Source: Indibacter alkaliphilus LW1
GTDB taxonomy: Bacteria; Bacteroidota; Bacteroidia; Cytophagales; Cyclobacteriaceae
DNA length: 64,000 nucleotides
Reading direction: 5' to 3'
NCBI RefSeq assembly: GCF_000295935.2
Contig: NZ_ALWO02000002.1
Span: 33,911-97,910, forward strand
Shown: in pieces, positions 46,556-55,812 of the stretch
Layout: each line of letters starts with the position of its first letter
How positions within the stretch are numbered: the first letter of the stretch is position 1
Notes under the pieces: model-generated
The model's database searches: none
Told to the model about the DNA's origin: nothing
What the model saw: the letters and a program-made list of their open reading frames with translations, nothing else
Position numbers and translations under genes: made by a program

Positions 46556-47872
46556 TTATCTTTTTTTGAAATACAAAATATGCTTACTCTCTTCTTTACA
46601 CTTAAACTGTTCCGCTATTCTATACCCTACGACCCAGATGATTTGACCTCCTGATTCCAGTACTGCTACTTTCTTTTTCTCAACTAAAGGCACTTTCAAA
46701 TCTATCAAAAAATCAGATACCTTTTTTTCCTTTTGCATGCCAAGAGGCATAAATTTATCTCCTGTTTGCCATTTTCTCAATTTAAGGGGAAATCTGAGTT
46801 TTTCCTCATCGAACATGGCATTCTCTGGATTTTTATCTAGTGGAAAATCCTTTTTTACGTGTAGCAGGTCATATTTTCCAAATTTAAAGGACATAGAAAT
46901 GTCATTCTTTTCTATGGATTGCGATTCCCATTCAAAATCACTTCTGGCAAGAATTAAATATTCACGGTCAAGATTCAAAAAGTATTCATCTGAGTGAAAA
47001 TTTTTACCGGAATGTCCTTCTTCAATAGCTTTTATCAAGTCTTCCACATCTGAAATATTGAACCCGTAATTCCTGAGCCAATAATAGATCATGGAGGATT
47101 TTCCAGGTAGATTGCCCAGACATTTCAAGGCCAGATACTGGGCATCTCCTTCATTGATGATATTTTCTTTTTGCCAATTGTCAAAAAGATGAAAAAAGGC
47201 TTTCCCCGTGTCTTTGATCCTGTCGAAACTATCATTTAAACTTCTTAAAGCATCCGGATACCCTTCCTCCAATGCCGGAATGACAATTTTTCTGATGAAG
47301 TTCCTTTTGTAAATCAATTTTTCATTGCTGCTGTCATCCCTCCAAGAATAGCCTTTGTCCAGCATGTAGGCCATCAACTCCTCTCTTTGAAACGGCAGCA
47401 AGGGCCTGATGACATCAATTTTCTTATCGGCCATGCCATATACTCCTTCTATTCCTGTCCCCCTAAGCAAATTTAAAAGAACTGTCTCTATTTGATCTGT
47501 GAAATGGTGCGCAACCAATACCCCATCAAGTTTTCTTTCACGGATCAATTCCGAAAACCAATCATAGCGGATTTTTCGGGCTATCATTTGGGTGGATTGC
47601 CCAGGCACTTCAAATGCATCCGGAAGTACTTTATGGATGTGATTGATTTTCCCCCATTTTTTGGCCAGTTCCTCAACAAATGCAGCATCTCCATCACTTT
47701 CTTCAGCACGCAGCCCAAAATTGACATGCGCTATTTCAAATTCAATATCAGCTTCTTTCAACAAATACCCCAAGCTTACACTGTCCAGCCCTCCACTGAG
47801 GGCCAATAAATACTTTCCTTTTTGATCCAAAAGATTTTTTGACCGTATATGTTGGATTAATCGCTCTACCAT
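46556..47872 (-). CDS. tilS: tRNA(Ile)-lysidine synthetase
   Basis: A 438-residue PP-loop ATPase. The signature SGGLDS (residues 26-31) in KYLLALSGGLDSVSLGYLLK, the conserved HVNFGLR region and LVAHHFTDQIETVLLNLLRGTG (adenylation/lysine site) identify TilS, which converts the anticodon wobble C34 to lysidine in tRNA-Ile(CAU). The C-terminal region (LRKWQTGDKFMPLGMQKEKKVSDFLIDLKVP) is the tRNA-binding domain, so this is a full-length enzyme. It is divergent from the LptA/OstA-like gene with 48 bp between the starts, and probably co-transcribed with the following cNMP-domain gene. Confidence 0.95.
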   Translation of the reverse strand: MVERLIQHIRSKNLLDQKGKYLLALSGGLDSVSLGYLLKEADIEFEIAHVNFGLRAEESDGDAAFVEELAKKWGKINHIHKVLPDAFEVPGQSTQMIARKIRYDWFSELIRERKLDGVLVAHHFTDQIETVLLNLLRGTGIEGVYGMADKKIDVIRPLLPFQREELMAYMLDKGYSWRDDSSNEKLIYKRNFIRKIVIPALEEGYPDALRSLNDSFDRIKDTGKAFFHLFDNWQKENIINEGDAQYLALKCLGNLPGKSSMIYYWLRNYGFNISDVEDLIKAIEEGHSGKNFHSDEYFLNLDREYLILARSDFEWESQSIEKNDISMSFKFGKYDLLHVKKDFPLDKNPENAMFDEEKLRFPLKLRKWQTGDKFMPLGMQKEKKVSDFLIDLKVPLVEKKKVAVLESGGQIIWVVGYRIAEQFKCKEESKHILYFKKR

Positions 47873-47895
47873 AATCCAAAAATATCATTTTTGGT

Positions 47896-47903
47896 TAATT
47901 TTG
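47896..47903 (+). promoter_or_regulatory. Probable -7 element of the OstA-like gene
   Basis: TAATTTTG matches TAnnTTTG and sits 17 bp before the ATG at 47921. A -33 element is not clear. The location explains why a TTG start at 47891 is rejected. Confidence 0.4.
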
Positions 47904-47920
47904 AGCCGACCAATCTTCAA

Positions 47921-49600
47921 ATGATTAAAAACACCCTATTCATCTTTCTTCTTTTCCTAGGATTCAGTACCCAAATGGCTCATGGACAAGATTCCAATAC
48001 TCTTGAAATCCAACAGGCTGATTTGCTTCAGGGAGCTGCCGGCTTTGAAAGGCTGATCGACAATGTGCGCATGAAGCACCAAAACTCCCTGATATACTGT
48101 GATTCGGCTCATTTTTTCAGGACTGAAAACAGAGCCAAACTTTTTGGAAACGTGAGGATTGTAGACACCCAGGATCCCGTCACCACCAATAGCAGATACG
48201 CCGAGTATGACGGAAATACTAAAATTGCCAAACTTAGGGATAAGGTAGTATTCAGAAATGAAGAGACTACCCTTTACACAGACTTCTTGGATTACAACAG
48301 AGCAACCGGAGTAGCAAATTACTTCAACGATGGCAAAGTGGTGGACTCGACCAATGTGCTAACCAGCTTAAATGGCGTATATGAAACAAGAATTGAAAAA
48401 ATCACTTTTACAGAAAACGTGGTTTTGGTCAATCCGGATTACACCCTCAAAACCAACTTCATGATCTACATGACAGTGCCCAAAACTGCCGAAACAGTAG
48501 GTCTCACCAATATTGTTTCCAAAGAAGGAGACAAGCTGAATGCTCAAAAAGGAAGCTTCTACGATACAGAAAGAAAAATCTTCAGGTTTTATGATGGGGA
48601 TGTAGAGACAGCTACCAGTAAAGTCTATGCCGAGGTACTCTATTATGATGAAAACCTGAAATATTACGAAGGCCGGACTGATGTAAGCGTTTACAACAAA
48701 GAAAGAGATGTAGAGATTTTCGGAGAAGAAGGAAAATATTGGGAGGACCGAAAATACAGCATTGTATATGGGAATGCCCTGGTTCAAAAATACTTCGAAA
48801 AGGATACGATGTTTATGATTGCCGATACACTGATATCCCAAGACAGCGAACTGGAAGAGGAAAGGCACTTATTGGCCTTCCGCAACGTTCAGATGATCAA
48901 ATCTGATCTTTTTGGGAAATCTGATTCATTGGCTTATATCTATTCTGATTCCACTATACACCTATACAGGGATCCCATTTTATGGAATGATAAAAGTCAG
49001 ATCACTGCTGATTCTGTCAGGTTCTTGATTGCAAATGAAGAAATTGACAGAGTGTATCTCAATAGAAATGCATTCAACATCACAAAAGACACTTTGAACA
49101 ATTTCAATCAAATGAAAGGGCGTAAGATGACAGGTTATTTTAAAGAAGGTCAAATTTCGCGCTTTCATATTGAGGGTAATGGAGAATCCATATATTTTGA
49201 CGTCATTGGTGATTCTACACTGCGCGGAATGAATAAAATGCTTTGCGCCAATATCATGATGTTCTTTGAAGAGGGCAACATTCATAAAATCAACTGGTTG
49301 GTCAAACCTGAAGGAGAATTCAACCCTCCACACCTTATAAAAGAGGAAGATAAGCTTTTGGAAGGTTTTACATGGCGGGAAGAAGAAAAACCCAGCATGG
49401 AGTTAATTTATGCTTGGCGGACTCCAAGAAAAAGAGAAGAAGTTCCTGAAGATTTATTTAATCAGCCGGATGTGTTGATACAGCGCCCAAGTGATGAAGA
49501 ACTGCAAAAATTAATAGATGAAAAAATTAAATCCGGGTCTGAAATGAAGTTATTGGAAATGCCGAATGTTTCAAAGGATCCAGAGAACGATGACGGTTAA
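47921..49600 (+). CDS. LptA/OstA-like organic solvent tolerance protein
   Basis: About 559 residues from ATG 47921 (MIKNTLFIFLLFLGFSTQMAHGQ, signal peptide). The mature protein carries the OstA/LptA-like beta-jellyroll: LLQGAAGFERLIDNVRMKHQNSLIYCDSAHFFRTENRAKLFGNVRI, DPVTTNSRYAEYDGNTKIAKLRDKVVF. These folds bridge the periplasm in lipopolysaccharide transport. It is longer than LptA and shorter than LptD; a family in Bacteroidota with an N-terminal OstA-like repeat is typical. The C-terminal part contains additional strands of unknown role. It precedes the T9SS protein and the bamD group. Confidence 0.85.
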   Translation: MIKNTLFIFLLFLGFSTQMAHGQDSNTLEIQQADLLQGAAGFERLIDNVRMKHQNSLIYCDSAHFFRTENRAKLFGNVRIVDTQDPVTTNSRYAEYDGNTKIAKLRDKVVFRNEETTLYTDFLDYNRATGVANYFNDGKVVDSTNVLTSLNGVYETRIEKITFTENVVLVNPDYTLKTNFMIYMTVPKTAETVGLTNIVSKEGDKLNAQKGSFYDTERKIFRFYDGDVETATSKVYAEVLYYDENLKYYEGRTDVSVYNKERDVEIFGEEGKYWEDRKYSIVYGNALVQKYFEKDTMFMIADTLISQDSELEEERHLLAFRNVQMIKSDLFGKSDSLAYIYSDSTIHLYRDPILWNDKSQITADSVRFLIANEEIDRVYLNRNAFNITKDTLNNFNQMKGRKMTGYFKEGQISRFHIEGNGESIYFDVIGDSTLRGMNKMLCANIMMFFEEGNIHKINWLVKPEGEFNPPHLIKEEDKLLEGFTWREEEKPSMELIYAWRTPRKREEVPEDLFNQPDVLIQRPSDEELQKLIDEKIKSGSEMKLLEMPNVSKDPENDDG

Positions 49601-49729
49601 AAAAAATTTTACAGAGCTTAACAAAAATTAACCCCAACATAGTATAAAACTGAAACCTATTTGGTATTTTTATTCGTAGATGAAATGAGTTATAAAAAGA
49701 AAAATTAGGGCTTATTGATAAAATTCTAC

Positions 49730-50437
49730 ATGAAAAGTATTCTCAAATTTTTGATATGTGGCATGTTTATGCTTCCCCTCGCTGTAGATGGGCAGGTTCG
49801 TGTGCTTTCTGAGAATATAGAATTCAGTGGAAAAATCGGCACTTCTCACCGCAAATCCCTCATCATTCAAAACGAATCCAAAGAAACCAAAGAATATACC
49901 CTCAAGTATTTGAGAGGAAATATAGGTTCTTCTCAAAACATCAAAGTATGTATAGCTGACAGGTGTTTTGATCCGAGAAAAGAACTTGCTAAGATCAAAC
50001 TTGACCTGAAACCAGGAGAAATCTTTACAGATCTTTACCTTGAATTTGACCTGGGTATTGCAGAACTCAGAGGGAACTTCGACTTACACTTTACCAACCC
50101 GAATAATTCAAGAGATGTATTTATGATTGAAGCAGTCTATGAAGTTTACAATCCATCCATAGACGAAACCAATCACAAAGACATTTCTTTGGGCAGTGTT
50201 TTCCCGAACCCTGCCATCAGTACAGCCCAGATTGATTATGAATATAAAAATCCCAATGCCACAGCAAAAATCAGTATCAACAGCTTTATCGGCAATCCTG
50301 TAGCTGAATATCTCTTAGACCCTATGCAAAAAAGCCTGGTCATCAATGTGGCTGACCTCAATCCTGGAGTATATTTTTATACCTTATTTGTCGACAACAA
50401 GAATATTGTTACAAAAAAGCTCGTTGTCAAAAAGTAA
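49730..50437 (+). CDS. Type IX secretion system sorting-domain protein
   Basis: About 235 residues with a signal peptide (MKSILKFLICGMFMLPLAVDG) and a C-terminal T9SS sorting domain: VFPNPAISTAQIDYEYKN (about 163-180) and the end NPGVYFYTLFVDNKNIVTKKLVVKK, with the conserved NP, G-Y-F and terminal Lys. In Bacteroidota this domain directs proteins through the type IX system to the surface. The N-terminal part is a beta-rich region of unknown function (ESKEYTLKYLRGN). An in-frame start five codons upstream at 49715 is less good because ATG 49730 gives the clean signal. Confidence 0.82.
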   Translation: MKSILKFLICGMFMLPLAVDGQVRVLSENIEFSGKIGTSHRKSLIIQNESKETKEYTLKYLRGNIGSSQNIKVCIADRCFDPRKELAKIKLDLKPGEIFTDLYLEFDLGIAELRGNFDLHFTNPNNSRDVFMIEAVYEVYNPSIDETNHKDISLGSVFPNPAISTAQIDYEYKNPNATAKISINSFIGNPVAEYLLDPMQKSLVINVADLNPGVYFYTLFVDNKNIVTKKLVVKK

Positions 50438-50462
50438 GCACAATTCCCTTACACTGGTAAAA

Positions 50463-50493
50463 TTTGATACCAATGATTAATCCCTTATATTTG
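50463..50493 (+). promoter_or_regulatory. Promoter of bamD with consensus elements
   Basis: TTTG (50463-50466) and TATATTTG (50486-50493) are 19 bp apart, which fits the Bacteroidota TTTG-N17-23-TAnnTTTG pattern. The predicted start of transcription is at about 50499, only a few bases before the ATG cluster at 50503-50511, so the mRNA would have almost no leader. Confidence 0.65.
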
Positions 50494-50502
50494 CGCCTTC
50501 CA

Positions 50503-51441
50503 ATGATGATGAAAAAAAGAATTCCCCTTTATATATCCCTGTTTTTACTTGTACTGATATCTGCTTGTGGACCTTTCTACAAGCTGGAAAAAAGTACTAA
50601 CTGGGAAGAACTGTATGAAGCTGCCAACAATTATTATGAGCAGGGGGAATATAACAAAGCAATTATCCTTTACGAAAAAGTACTCCCTGTCATCAGAGGA
50701 AGTGAAAAAGCTGAAATGGCAGATTTCAATTATGCCTACAGCCATTTTAGGATGAAAAGATATATAGAGGCAGCGGGGTATTTCAATACTTTCTACCAGA
50801 CTTACAATAGAAGTCCTCTTGCAGAAGAGGCCCTTTTCATGAATTCATACTCACTTTACCTGGATTCTCCTGACTACAATTTGGATCAAAAAAGCAGTAA
50901 AGATGCAGTCAACGCCATTCAGCTTTTCATCAACAGGTTCCCTCAGTCGGACTCCTATGAGAGAGCCATGTCCATGATAGATGATCTTCAAGTTAGGTTT
51001 GAGAAAAAAGCTTATCAGGAAGCTATCCTCTATTATAAATTGACTGAAGGATTGTATCCGGGTGATTTTTACAGAGCCTGTATTATCAATTTCCAAAATT
51101 TTGCTAAAAATTATCCAGACTCAGAGTACAATGAAGAGCTTGCATACAAATTGATCGAAGTTTCACTGGCCTATGGTCAAAGGAGTGTCTTCGACAAAAA
51201 AGAAGAAAGGTTGAAAAATGCAATCAGCTTTGCAGATCAATTCCAAAGAAGATATCCTGAAAGTAAATATCTGGGCTCCGTGCAGCCACTGATCAAAAAA
51301 GCAGATTCCGAACTGATTGCTCATCAAAAGTTCAAAAAAGAGTATGAGGAAAGACTGGCTAAAGCCAGGTTGGAAGCAGAAGAAGCTGAAGCAGCCGGAC
51401 CTTCCACTGAAGTCACTTCGGCCCCTCCAATAGAAAATTAA
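50503..51441 (+). CDS. bamD: Outer membrane protein assembly factor BamD
   Basis: About 312 residues; three adjacent ATG codons (50503, 50506, 50509) follow the promoter and I choose the first; the frame opening 39 bp earlier would start inside the promoter. The lipobox SACG gives a lipid-anchored Cys near residue 22. The mature protein is a chain of TPR-like helical repeats (NYYEQGEYNKAIILYEKVLPVIRG, FNYAYSHFRMKRYIEAAGYFNTFYQTY), as in BamD/YfiO, which recruits and helps insert beta-barrel proteins with BamA. It is followed by rpoZ, coaBC, DUF4835 and recN, a neighbourhood conserved in Bacteroidota. Confidence 0.93.
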   Translation: MMMKKRIPLYISLFLLVLISACGPFYKLEKSTNWEELYEAANNYYEQGEYNKAIILYEKVLPVIRGSEKAEMADFNYAYSHFRMKRYIEAAGYFNTFYQTYNRSPLAEEALFMNSYSLYLDSPDYNLDQKSSKDAVNAIQLFINRFPQSDSYERAMSMIDDLQVRFEKKAYQEAILYYKLTEGLYPGDFYRACIINFQNFAKNYPDSEYNEELAYKLIEVSLAYGQRSVFDKKEERLKNAISFADQFQRRYPESKYLGSVQPLIKKADSELIAHQKFKKEYEERLAKARLEAEEAEAAGPSTEVTSAPPIEN

Positions 51442-51466
51442 ACAGAAAACATAAATAATCAATCAT

Positions 51467-51781
51467 ATGGCTATCAATCCATCCATCATTACCAGAGATT
51501 TGGATAAAATTTCAGACCAAACCGGAAACCTGTATGAATCCATTCATATTATTTCCCAAAGAGCCAAGCAGATTTCTTCTACAATGAAAGAAGAGCTTAA
51601 CAACAAACTTTCAGAATTTGCTTCAACTGTTGACAATTTGGAAGAAGTATTTGAGAACAAAGAGCAAATTGAAATTTCAAAGTTTTATGAAAGGATGCCA
51701 AAACCTACTACTTTAGCAATGGAGGAGTTTTTGGAGGAAAAACTTTACTACCGCTATCCGGACGAAACTATTGAAGAATAA
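51467..51781 (+). CDS. rpoZ: DNA-directed RNA polymerase subunit omega (Bacteroidota type)
   Basis: A 104-residue protein, MAINPSIITRDLDKISDQTGNLYESIHIISQRAKQI. The segment NLYESIHIISQRAKQI corresponds to the conserved Rpb6/omega helix that clamps the beta' subunit. Bacteroidota omegas are longer than the E. coli protein, as here, with an acidic C terminus ending MEEFLEEKLYYRYPDETIEE. It follows bamD by 26 bp and precedes coaBC by 2 bp, so it is within one operon. Confidence 0.92.
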   Translation: MAINPSIITRDLDKISDQTGNLYESIHIISQRAKQISSTMKEELNNKLSEFASTVDNLEEVFENKEQIEISKFYERMPKPTTLAMEEFLEEKLYYRYPDETIEE

Positions 51782-51783
51782 TA

Positions 51784-52992
51784 ATGCAACTGAAAGGTAA
51801 AAGGATTTTACTGGGTGTCACAGGCAGTATTGCTGCTTATAAGTCGGCACATCTCACAAGATTATTAGTCAAAGAAGGAGCAGAAGTACAAATCATCATG
51901 AGTACTTCTGCTCTTGATTTTATTACTCCCCTGACTTTGGCCACATTATCTAAAAATCCTGTTTATCATCAATTTCACGAATCAAATACCGGAGTCTGGA
52001 CAAATCATGTTGAACTAGGACTTTGGGCTGATCTTTTTTTAGTAGCTCCTATCAGCGCCAACACGCTGGCGAAGTTTGCCAATGGACTTTGTGATAGTCT
52101 CCTGACAGCAACATACCTATCAGCAAGGTGCCCGGTCATGATTGCTCCTGCTATGGATCTTGACATGTACCAACACCCTTCTGTCATCAACAACCTCCAT
52201 CGACTTTCATCATTTGGAAACATCATTCTTGATGCCGAATCAGGAGAGCTGGCAAGCGGGCTTTCGGGCCAGGGCCGTATGATGGAGCCAGAGCATATTT
52301 TGGAAAAGGTGCTTTCCCATTTTCAAAGTGACAAAGCCTTCTCCGGTAAAAAAATATTGATCACCTCAGGTCCAACCCAAGAAGCCATAGACCCTGTCAG
52401 ATTTATCAGCAATCATTCCAGCGGAAAAATGGGAGCTGCCATTGCCGAAGCTTTTGCTTCCCAAGGCGCGGAGGTTCATTTAGTCTTGGGAAAAGGAGCT
52501 AAAAAACCTAAGGACAGCAGTATTCATATCCATCCCGTTGTCAGCGCCCAAGAAATGTATGATCAAGCAGTTCAAATTCACCCTTCCGCAGATATTGCTG
52601 TTTTTGCTGCAGCGGTGGCAGACTATGCTCCGAAGCATATTGCTGATGAAAAAATCAAAAAAGGCGGGGATTCCATGTCCATTGAACTGATCAAAAATGT
52701 GGATATTGCACTAGCGCTAGGAAAGAAAAAAGCTCCTCACCAAACCCATATAGGCTTCGCTTTGGAAACAGAGAATGAGGAATTTCACGCCAAAGAGAAG
52801 CTCTCCAAGAAAAATTTCGACCTTATCGTTCTCAATTCCATGAGAGACGCCGGTGCAGGTTTTCAAACTGACACCAACAAGGTCCGTATATTTTCTGAGG
52901 ATGGAACGGAGGTCAATTCTGACTTATTGCCTAAAGAAAAAATAGCTCAATTGATATTGGAAAAATTAAAGCAGCTACCGGTCAAAATCTAA
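51784..52992 (+). CDS. coaBC: Phosphopantothenoylcysteine decarboxylase/phosphopantothenate-cysteine ligase
   Basis: A bifunctional 402-residue protein of coenzyme A synthesis. The N-terminal flavoprotein domain CoaC (about 1-180) starts KRILLGVTGSIAAYKSAHLTRLL and carries the catalytic His in NHVELGLWADLFLVAPISANTLAKFANG. The C-terminal CoaB ligase domain (about 185-400) starts KKILITSGPTQEAIDPVRFISNHSSGKMG and has FAAAVADYAPKH. Together they turn 4'-phosphopantothenate and cysteine into 4'-phosphopantetheine. It begins 2 bp after rpoZ. Confidence 0.96.
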   Translation: MQLKGKRILLGVTGSIAAYKSAHLTRLLVKEGAEVQIIMSTSALDFITPLTLATLSKNPVYHQFHESNTGVWTNHVELGLWADLFLVAPISANTLAKFANGLCDSLLTATYLSARCPVMIAPAMDLDMYQHPSVINNLHRLSSFGNIILDAESGELASGLSGQGRMMEPEHILEKVLSHFQSDKAFSGKKILITSGPTQEAIDPVRFISNHSSGKMGAAIAEAFASQGAEVHLVLGKGAKKPKDSSIHIHPVVSAQEMYDQAVQIHPSADIAVFAAAVADYAPKHIADEKIKKGGDSMSIELIKNVDIALALGKKKAPHQTHIGFALETENEEFHAKEKLSKKNFDLIVLNSMRDAGAGFQTDTNKVRIFSEDGTEVNSDLLPKEKIAQLILEKLKQLPVKI

Positions 52993-53031
52993 GGCCAAAT
53001 ATTTCGTTATATTTTCATAATTGTCTGAGCA

Positions 53032-53934
53032 ATGAAAAACTGCTGTCTTCTACTCCTTTTATTTTGGGGCATGTTTCCCGCAACAGCTCAGGAGCTCAAT
53101 TTCCAGGTTATTATCAATTCAGACCGGGCAAGAACCCAAGAAACCAGGGTTTTTGAAGACATGAAGGCCAATTTTGAGCAGTTTATCAATGGGCGGACGT
53201 GGACAAGTGACCAGTTTCAACCAACCGAACGTATCAAAGGAAATATCCTCATTACCATATCTGATATGCCTCAGGTCGGCTTTTACAATGCCACAGTTCA
53301 GATTCAGTCTGTAAGACCAGTTTATGGCACAAGCTATGAAAGTATGGTCCTTAATTTTATTGACAGAAACTGGTCTTTTGAATTTCTCCAAAACCAGCCT
53401 TTGGAATTCAATCGCTTTTCTTTTTTGAACAATATCAGTTCCCTATTGGCCTATTATGCTTACATCATCATTGGTTTTGATTATGACAGCTTTGCCTTGA
53501 GAGGGGGAGATCCCTATTTTGAAATTGCAAACAACATTGTCAACAATGCCCAGCAGTCCCCAAGACCGGGATGGCAAGCCAATCCAAATGAAAGAAGAAA
53601 CCGCTATTGGTTGGTCAATGACATTTATACTTCCTCCGTATTTGCTCCTATCAGAGAAGCCATGTACCTCTATCATAGAAGAGGGTTGGACTTACTTACT
53701 TCAAAACCTGAAGAGGGCTACAAAAACATGGTAAAAGCCATTCAACTTGTGGCCGAGGCCAACCAACAACAACCCAATGGAATCTTTACAATAGCTTTTA
53801 TAGATGCGAAGGGAGAAGAGATCAGTAAAGTCCTTAAAAATGCACCTCTCGAAATCAGAACAGAAGCTGTAGAAAGTTTGATGAAAATTGACCCCAACAA
53901 TGCCAGAAGGTACAATGATTTACTGAAAGGTTGA
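53032..53934 (+). CDS. DUF4835 family secreted protein
   Basis: A 300-residue protein with a signal peptide (MKNCCLLLLLFWGMFPATAQ) and the DUF4835 start QELNFQVIINSDRARTQETRVFEDMKANFEQFINGRTWTSD, NILITISDMPQVGFYNATVQIQSVRPVYGTSYESMVLNF. It is conserved in Bacteroidota and always placed between coaBC and recN, as here, but its function is not established. Absence of a lipobox suggests a soluble periplasmic protein. It is likely cotranscribed from the bamD promoter, 39 bp after coaBC. Confidence 0.92.
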   Translation: MKNCCLLLLLFWGMFPATAQELNFQVIINSDRARTQETRVFEDMKANFEQFINGRTWTSDQFQPTERIKGNILITISDMPQVGFYNATVQIQSVRPVYGTSYESMVLNFIDRNWSFEFLQNQPLEFNRFSFLNNISSLLAYYAYIIIGFDYDSFALRGGDPYFEIANNIVNNAQQSPRPGWQANPNERRNRYWLVNDIYTSSVFAPIREAMYLYHRRGLDLLTSKPEEGYKNMVKAIQLVAEANQQQPNGIFTIAFIDAKGEEISKVLKNAPLEIRTEAVESLMKIDPNNARRYNDLLKG

Positions 53935-53978
53935 TCAGTTTTTATTAGATTTGTCCAGACAATATTTTTGAATCCTTC

Positions 53979-55631
53979 ATGCTCAAATCACTCAGTATTT
54001 CCAATTACGCTCTTATCCGTGAACTTCAAATGAAGCCTTGTTCGGGGCTCAATATGATCACCGGTGAAACAGGTGCTGGAAAGTCCATCATGCTGGGGGC
54101 AGTAGGATTGCTTTTGGGAAACAGAGCTGATACAAAAGCGCTATTTGAGGAAAACAATAAGTGTGTGGTTGAGGGGAGTTTTGATATTCAAAGCTATGGG
54201 ATTGAAGATTTTTTCAAAAATGAGGACTTGGACTTTGATCAGGAATGCATCATCAGAAGAGAAATCAGCCCCTCTGGCAAGTCAAGAGCATTTGTAAACG
54301 ATACCCCTGTAAGATTGGAAACGCTCAAAGAACTGGGCAAAACACTGATGGACATTCATAGCCAACATGACAATTTACAGCTGGGTGATGGTGCTTACCA
54401 ATTGGCACTGGTAGATGCCTTTTCCAATTCCAAAAATGAATTAACAGCCTATCAAGAGTCCTATAAAACATGGAAAAAAAGTAAGAAGGCCTATGAACAG
54501 CTCAGGGAACAGTCCCTTGAAATGAAAAAAGAGGCCGATTTCAATAAATTCCAATTGGAAGAATTGTCAGTACTCCAATTACAGACAGGCGAGCAGGAAA
54601 TCTTGGAAAGCGATCAGGAAGTCCTCGAAAATGCAGAAGAAATCAAGGCCAAAATCCAGGAAATCCTCAACCAACTTCAAAACGAAGAATTTGGAGCATT
54701 ACGGATGCTGGCCATTGCAAACCAAGGAATCGGTCAATTGGGGCGACTTGCCCACAAATTTGAAAGCTTTCAAGAGCGGTTCCAAAGCATGCTGATTGAG
54801 CTCAAAGATATCGCCGCCGAACTGGAGGATGAAGATAGCATGGTGGAAGTAGATTTTGAAAAGCTGGAAGCTGTCAGGGATCGGCTTAATAAGATCTTTC
54901 ATCTCCAGCAAAAACATGGAGTGGACTCTGTAGAAGCACTTCTGGTACTGGAACAAGAACTGTCGGAAAAAGTCCTTAAAGTTGAAAACCTGGACGAAGA
55001 GCTTGAAAAGCTCGAAAGACAAACACTGGAATCAGAAAAATCCCTGAAAGAAAAGGGACTGGTTTTAAGCAAAAAAAGGAAAACATCTTTTGAACCTTTT
55101 GCCACTGAGCTTGCTAAGCTTCTTCAGCAATTAGGAATGGAAAATGCATCTGTTGAAATATCATCTCAGCTTACCACGCCTGGAAGAGATGGCATGGATC
55201 AGATAGATATACTATTTTCTGCCAATAAGGGCGTAAAGGCACAAGCTCTAAAGCAAGTGGCTTCAGGTGGTGAATTCTCCAGGTTGATTTTTGCAATCAA
55301 ATATATCATGGCCGATAAAATGGCCCTGCCTACCTTGATTTTTGATGAGATCGATACGGGTGTATCCGGAGAGGTAGCTCTGCAAATGGTGAGAATGATG
55401 CAGGACATCGCCAAGAAGCATCAGGTTATTTGTATATCCCACCTTCCACAGGTTGCAGCCAAAGGCGAATTACATTATTTTGTTTTTAAAGACAACAGTA
55501 CAGAAAAAACTATTAGCAAGGTAAGACTGCTGAGTCCTGAAGAAAGAGTCAATGAGATTGCAAAAATGATTGCAGGAGCGAGTCCTTCCCAATCCGCAGT
55601 GGAAAGTGCCAAGGAATTATTGACCAACTGA
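53979..55631 (+). CDS. recN: DNA repair protein RecN
   Basis: A 550-residue SMC-like ATPase. The N-terminal Walker A is in NMITGETGAGKSIMLGAVGLLLG (about 27-48). A coiled-coil middle (about 160-365, rich in Glu, Lys and Leu) is followed by the C-terminal Walker B/signature region VASGGEFSRLIFAIKYIMADKMALPTLIFDEIDTGVSGEVALQMVRMM and ISHLPQVAAKGE. RecN acts early in double-strand-break repair. ATG 53979 follows DUF4835 by 44 bp; a TATTTTTG element 9 bp before the start could be a local promoter. Confidence 0.95.
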   Translation: MLKSLSISNYALIRELQMKPCSGLNMITGETGAGKSIMLGAVGLLLGNRADTKALFEENNKCVVEGSFDIQSYGIEDFFKNEDLDFDQECIIRREISPSGKSRAFVNDTPVRLETLKELGKTLMDIHSQHDNLQLGDGAYQLALVDAFSNSKNELTAYQESYKTWKKSKKAYEQLREQSLEMKKEADFNKFQLEELSVLQLQTGEQEILESDQEVLENAEEIKAKIQEILNQLQNEEFGALRMLAIANQGIGQLGRLAHKFESFQERFQSMLIELKDIAAELEDEDSMVEVDFEKLEAVRDRLNKIFHLQQKHGVDSVEALLVLEQELSEKVLKVENLDEELEKLERQTLESEKSLKEKGLVLSKKRKTSFEPFATELAKLLQQLGMENASVEISSQLTTPGRDGMDQIDILFSANKGVKAQALKQVASGGEFSRLIFAIKYIMADKMALPTLIFDEIDTGVSGEVALQMVRMMQDIAKKHQVICISHLPQVAAKGELHYFVFKDNSTEKTISKVRLLSPEERVNEIAKMIAGASPSQSAVESAKELLTN

Positions 55632-55812
55632 GCTGCAAAGAGTTAGTGCTTTTTGTTTCAGCGTACTTTGGAAGTTTTTAGCTAGACTCAGAAAATGGAA
55701 TTCACATCCCTATGTCACATACACCTTTCCGGTTCATTGCAAATTCAAGCAATATGGAAATTTTCCCTATTTTTACCCTTTCAATCAAGAACCAACCTTA
55801 ATCAAATATAGT

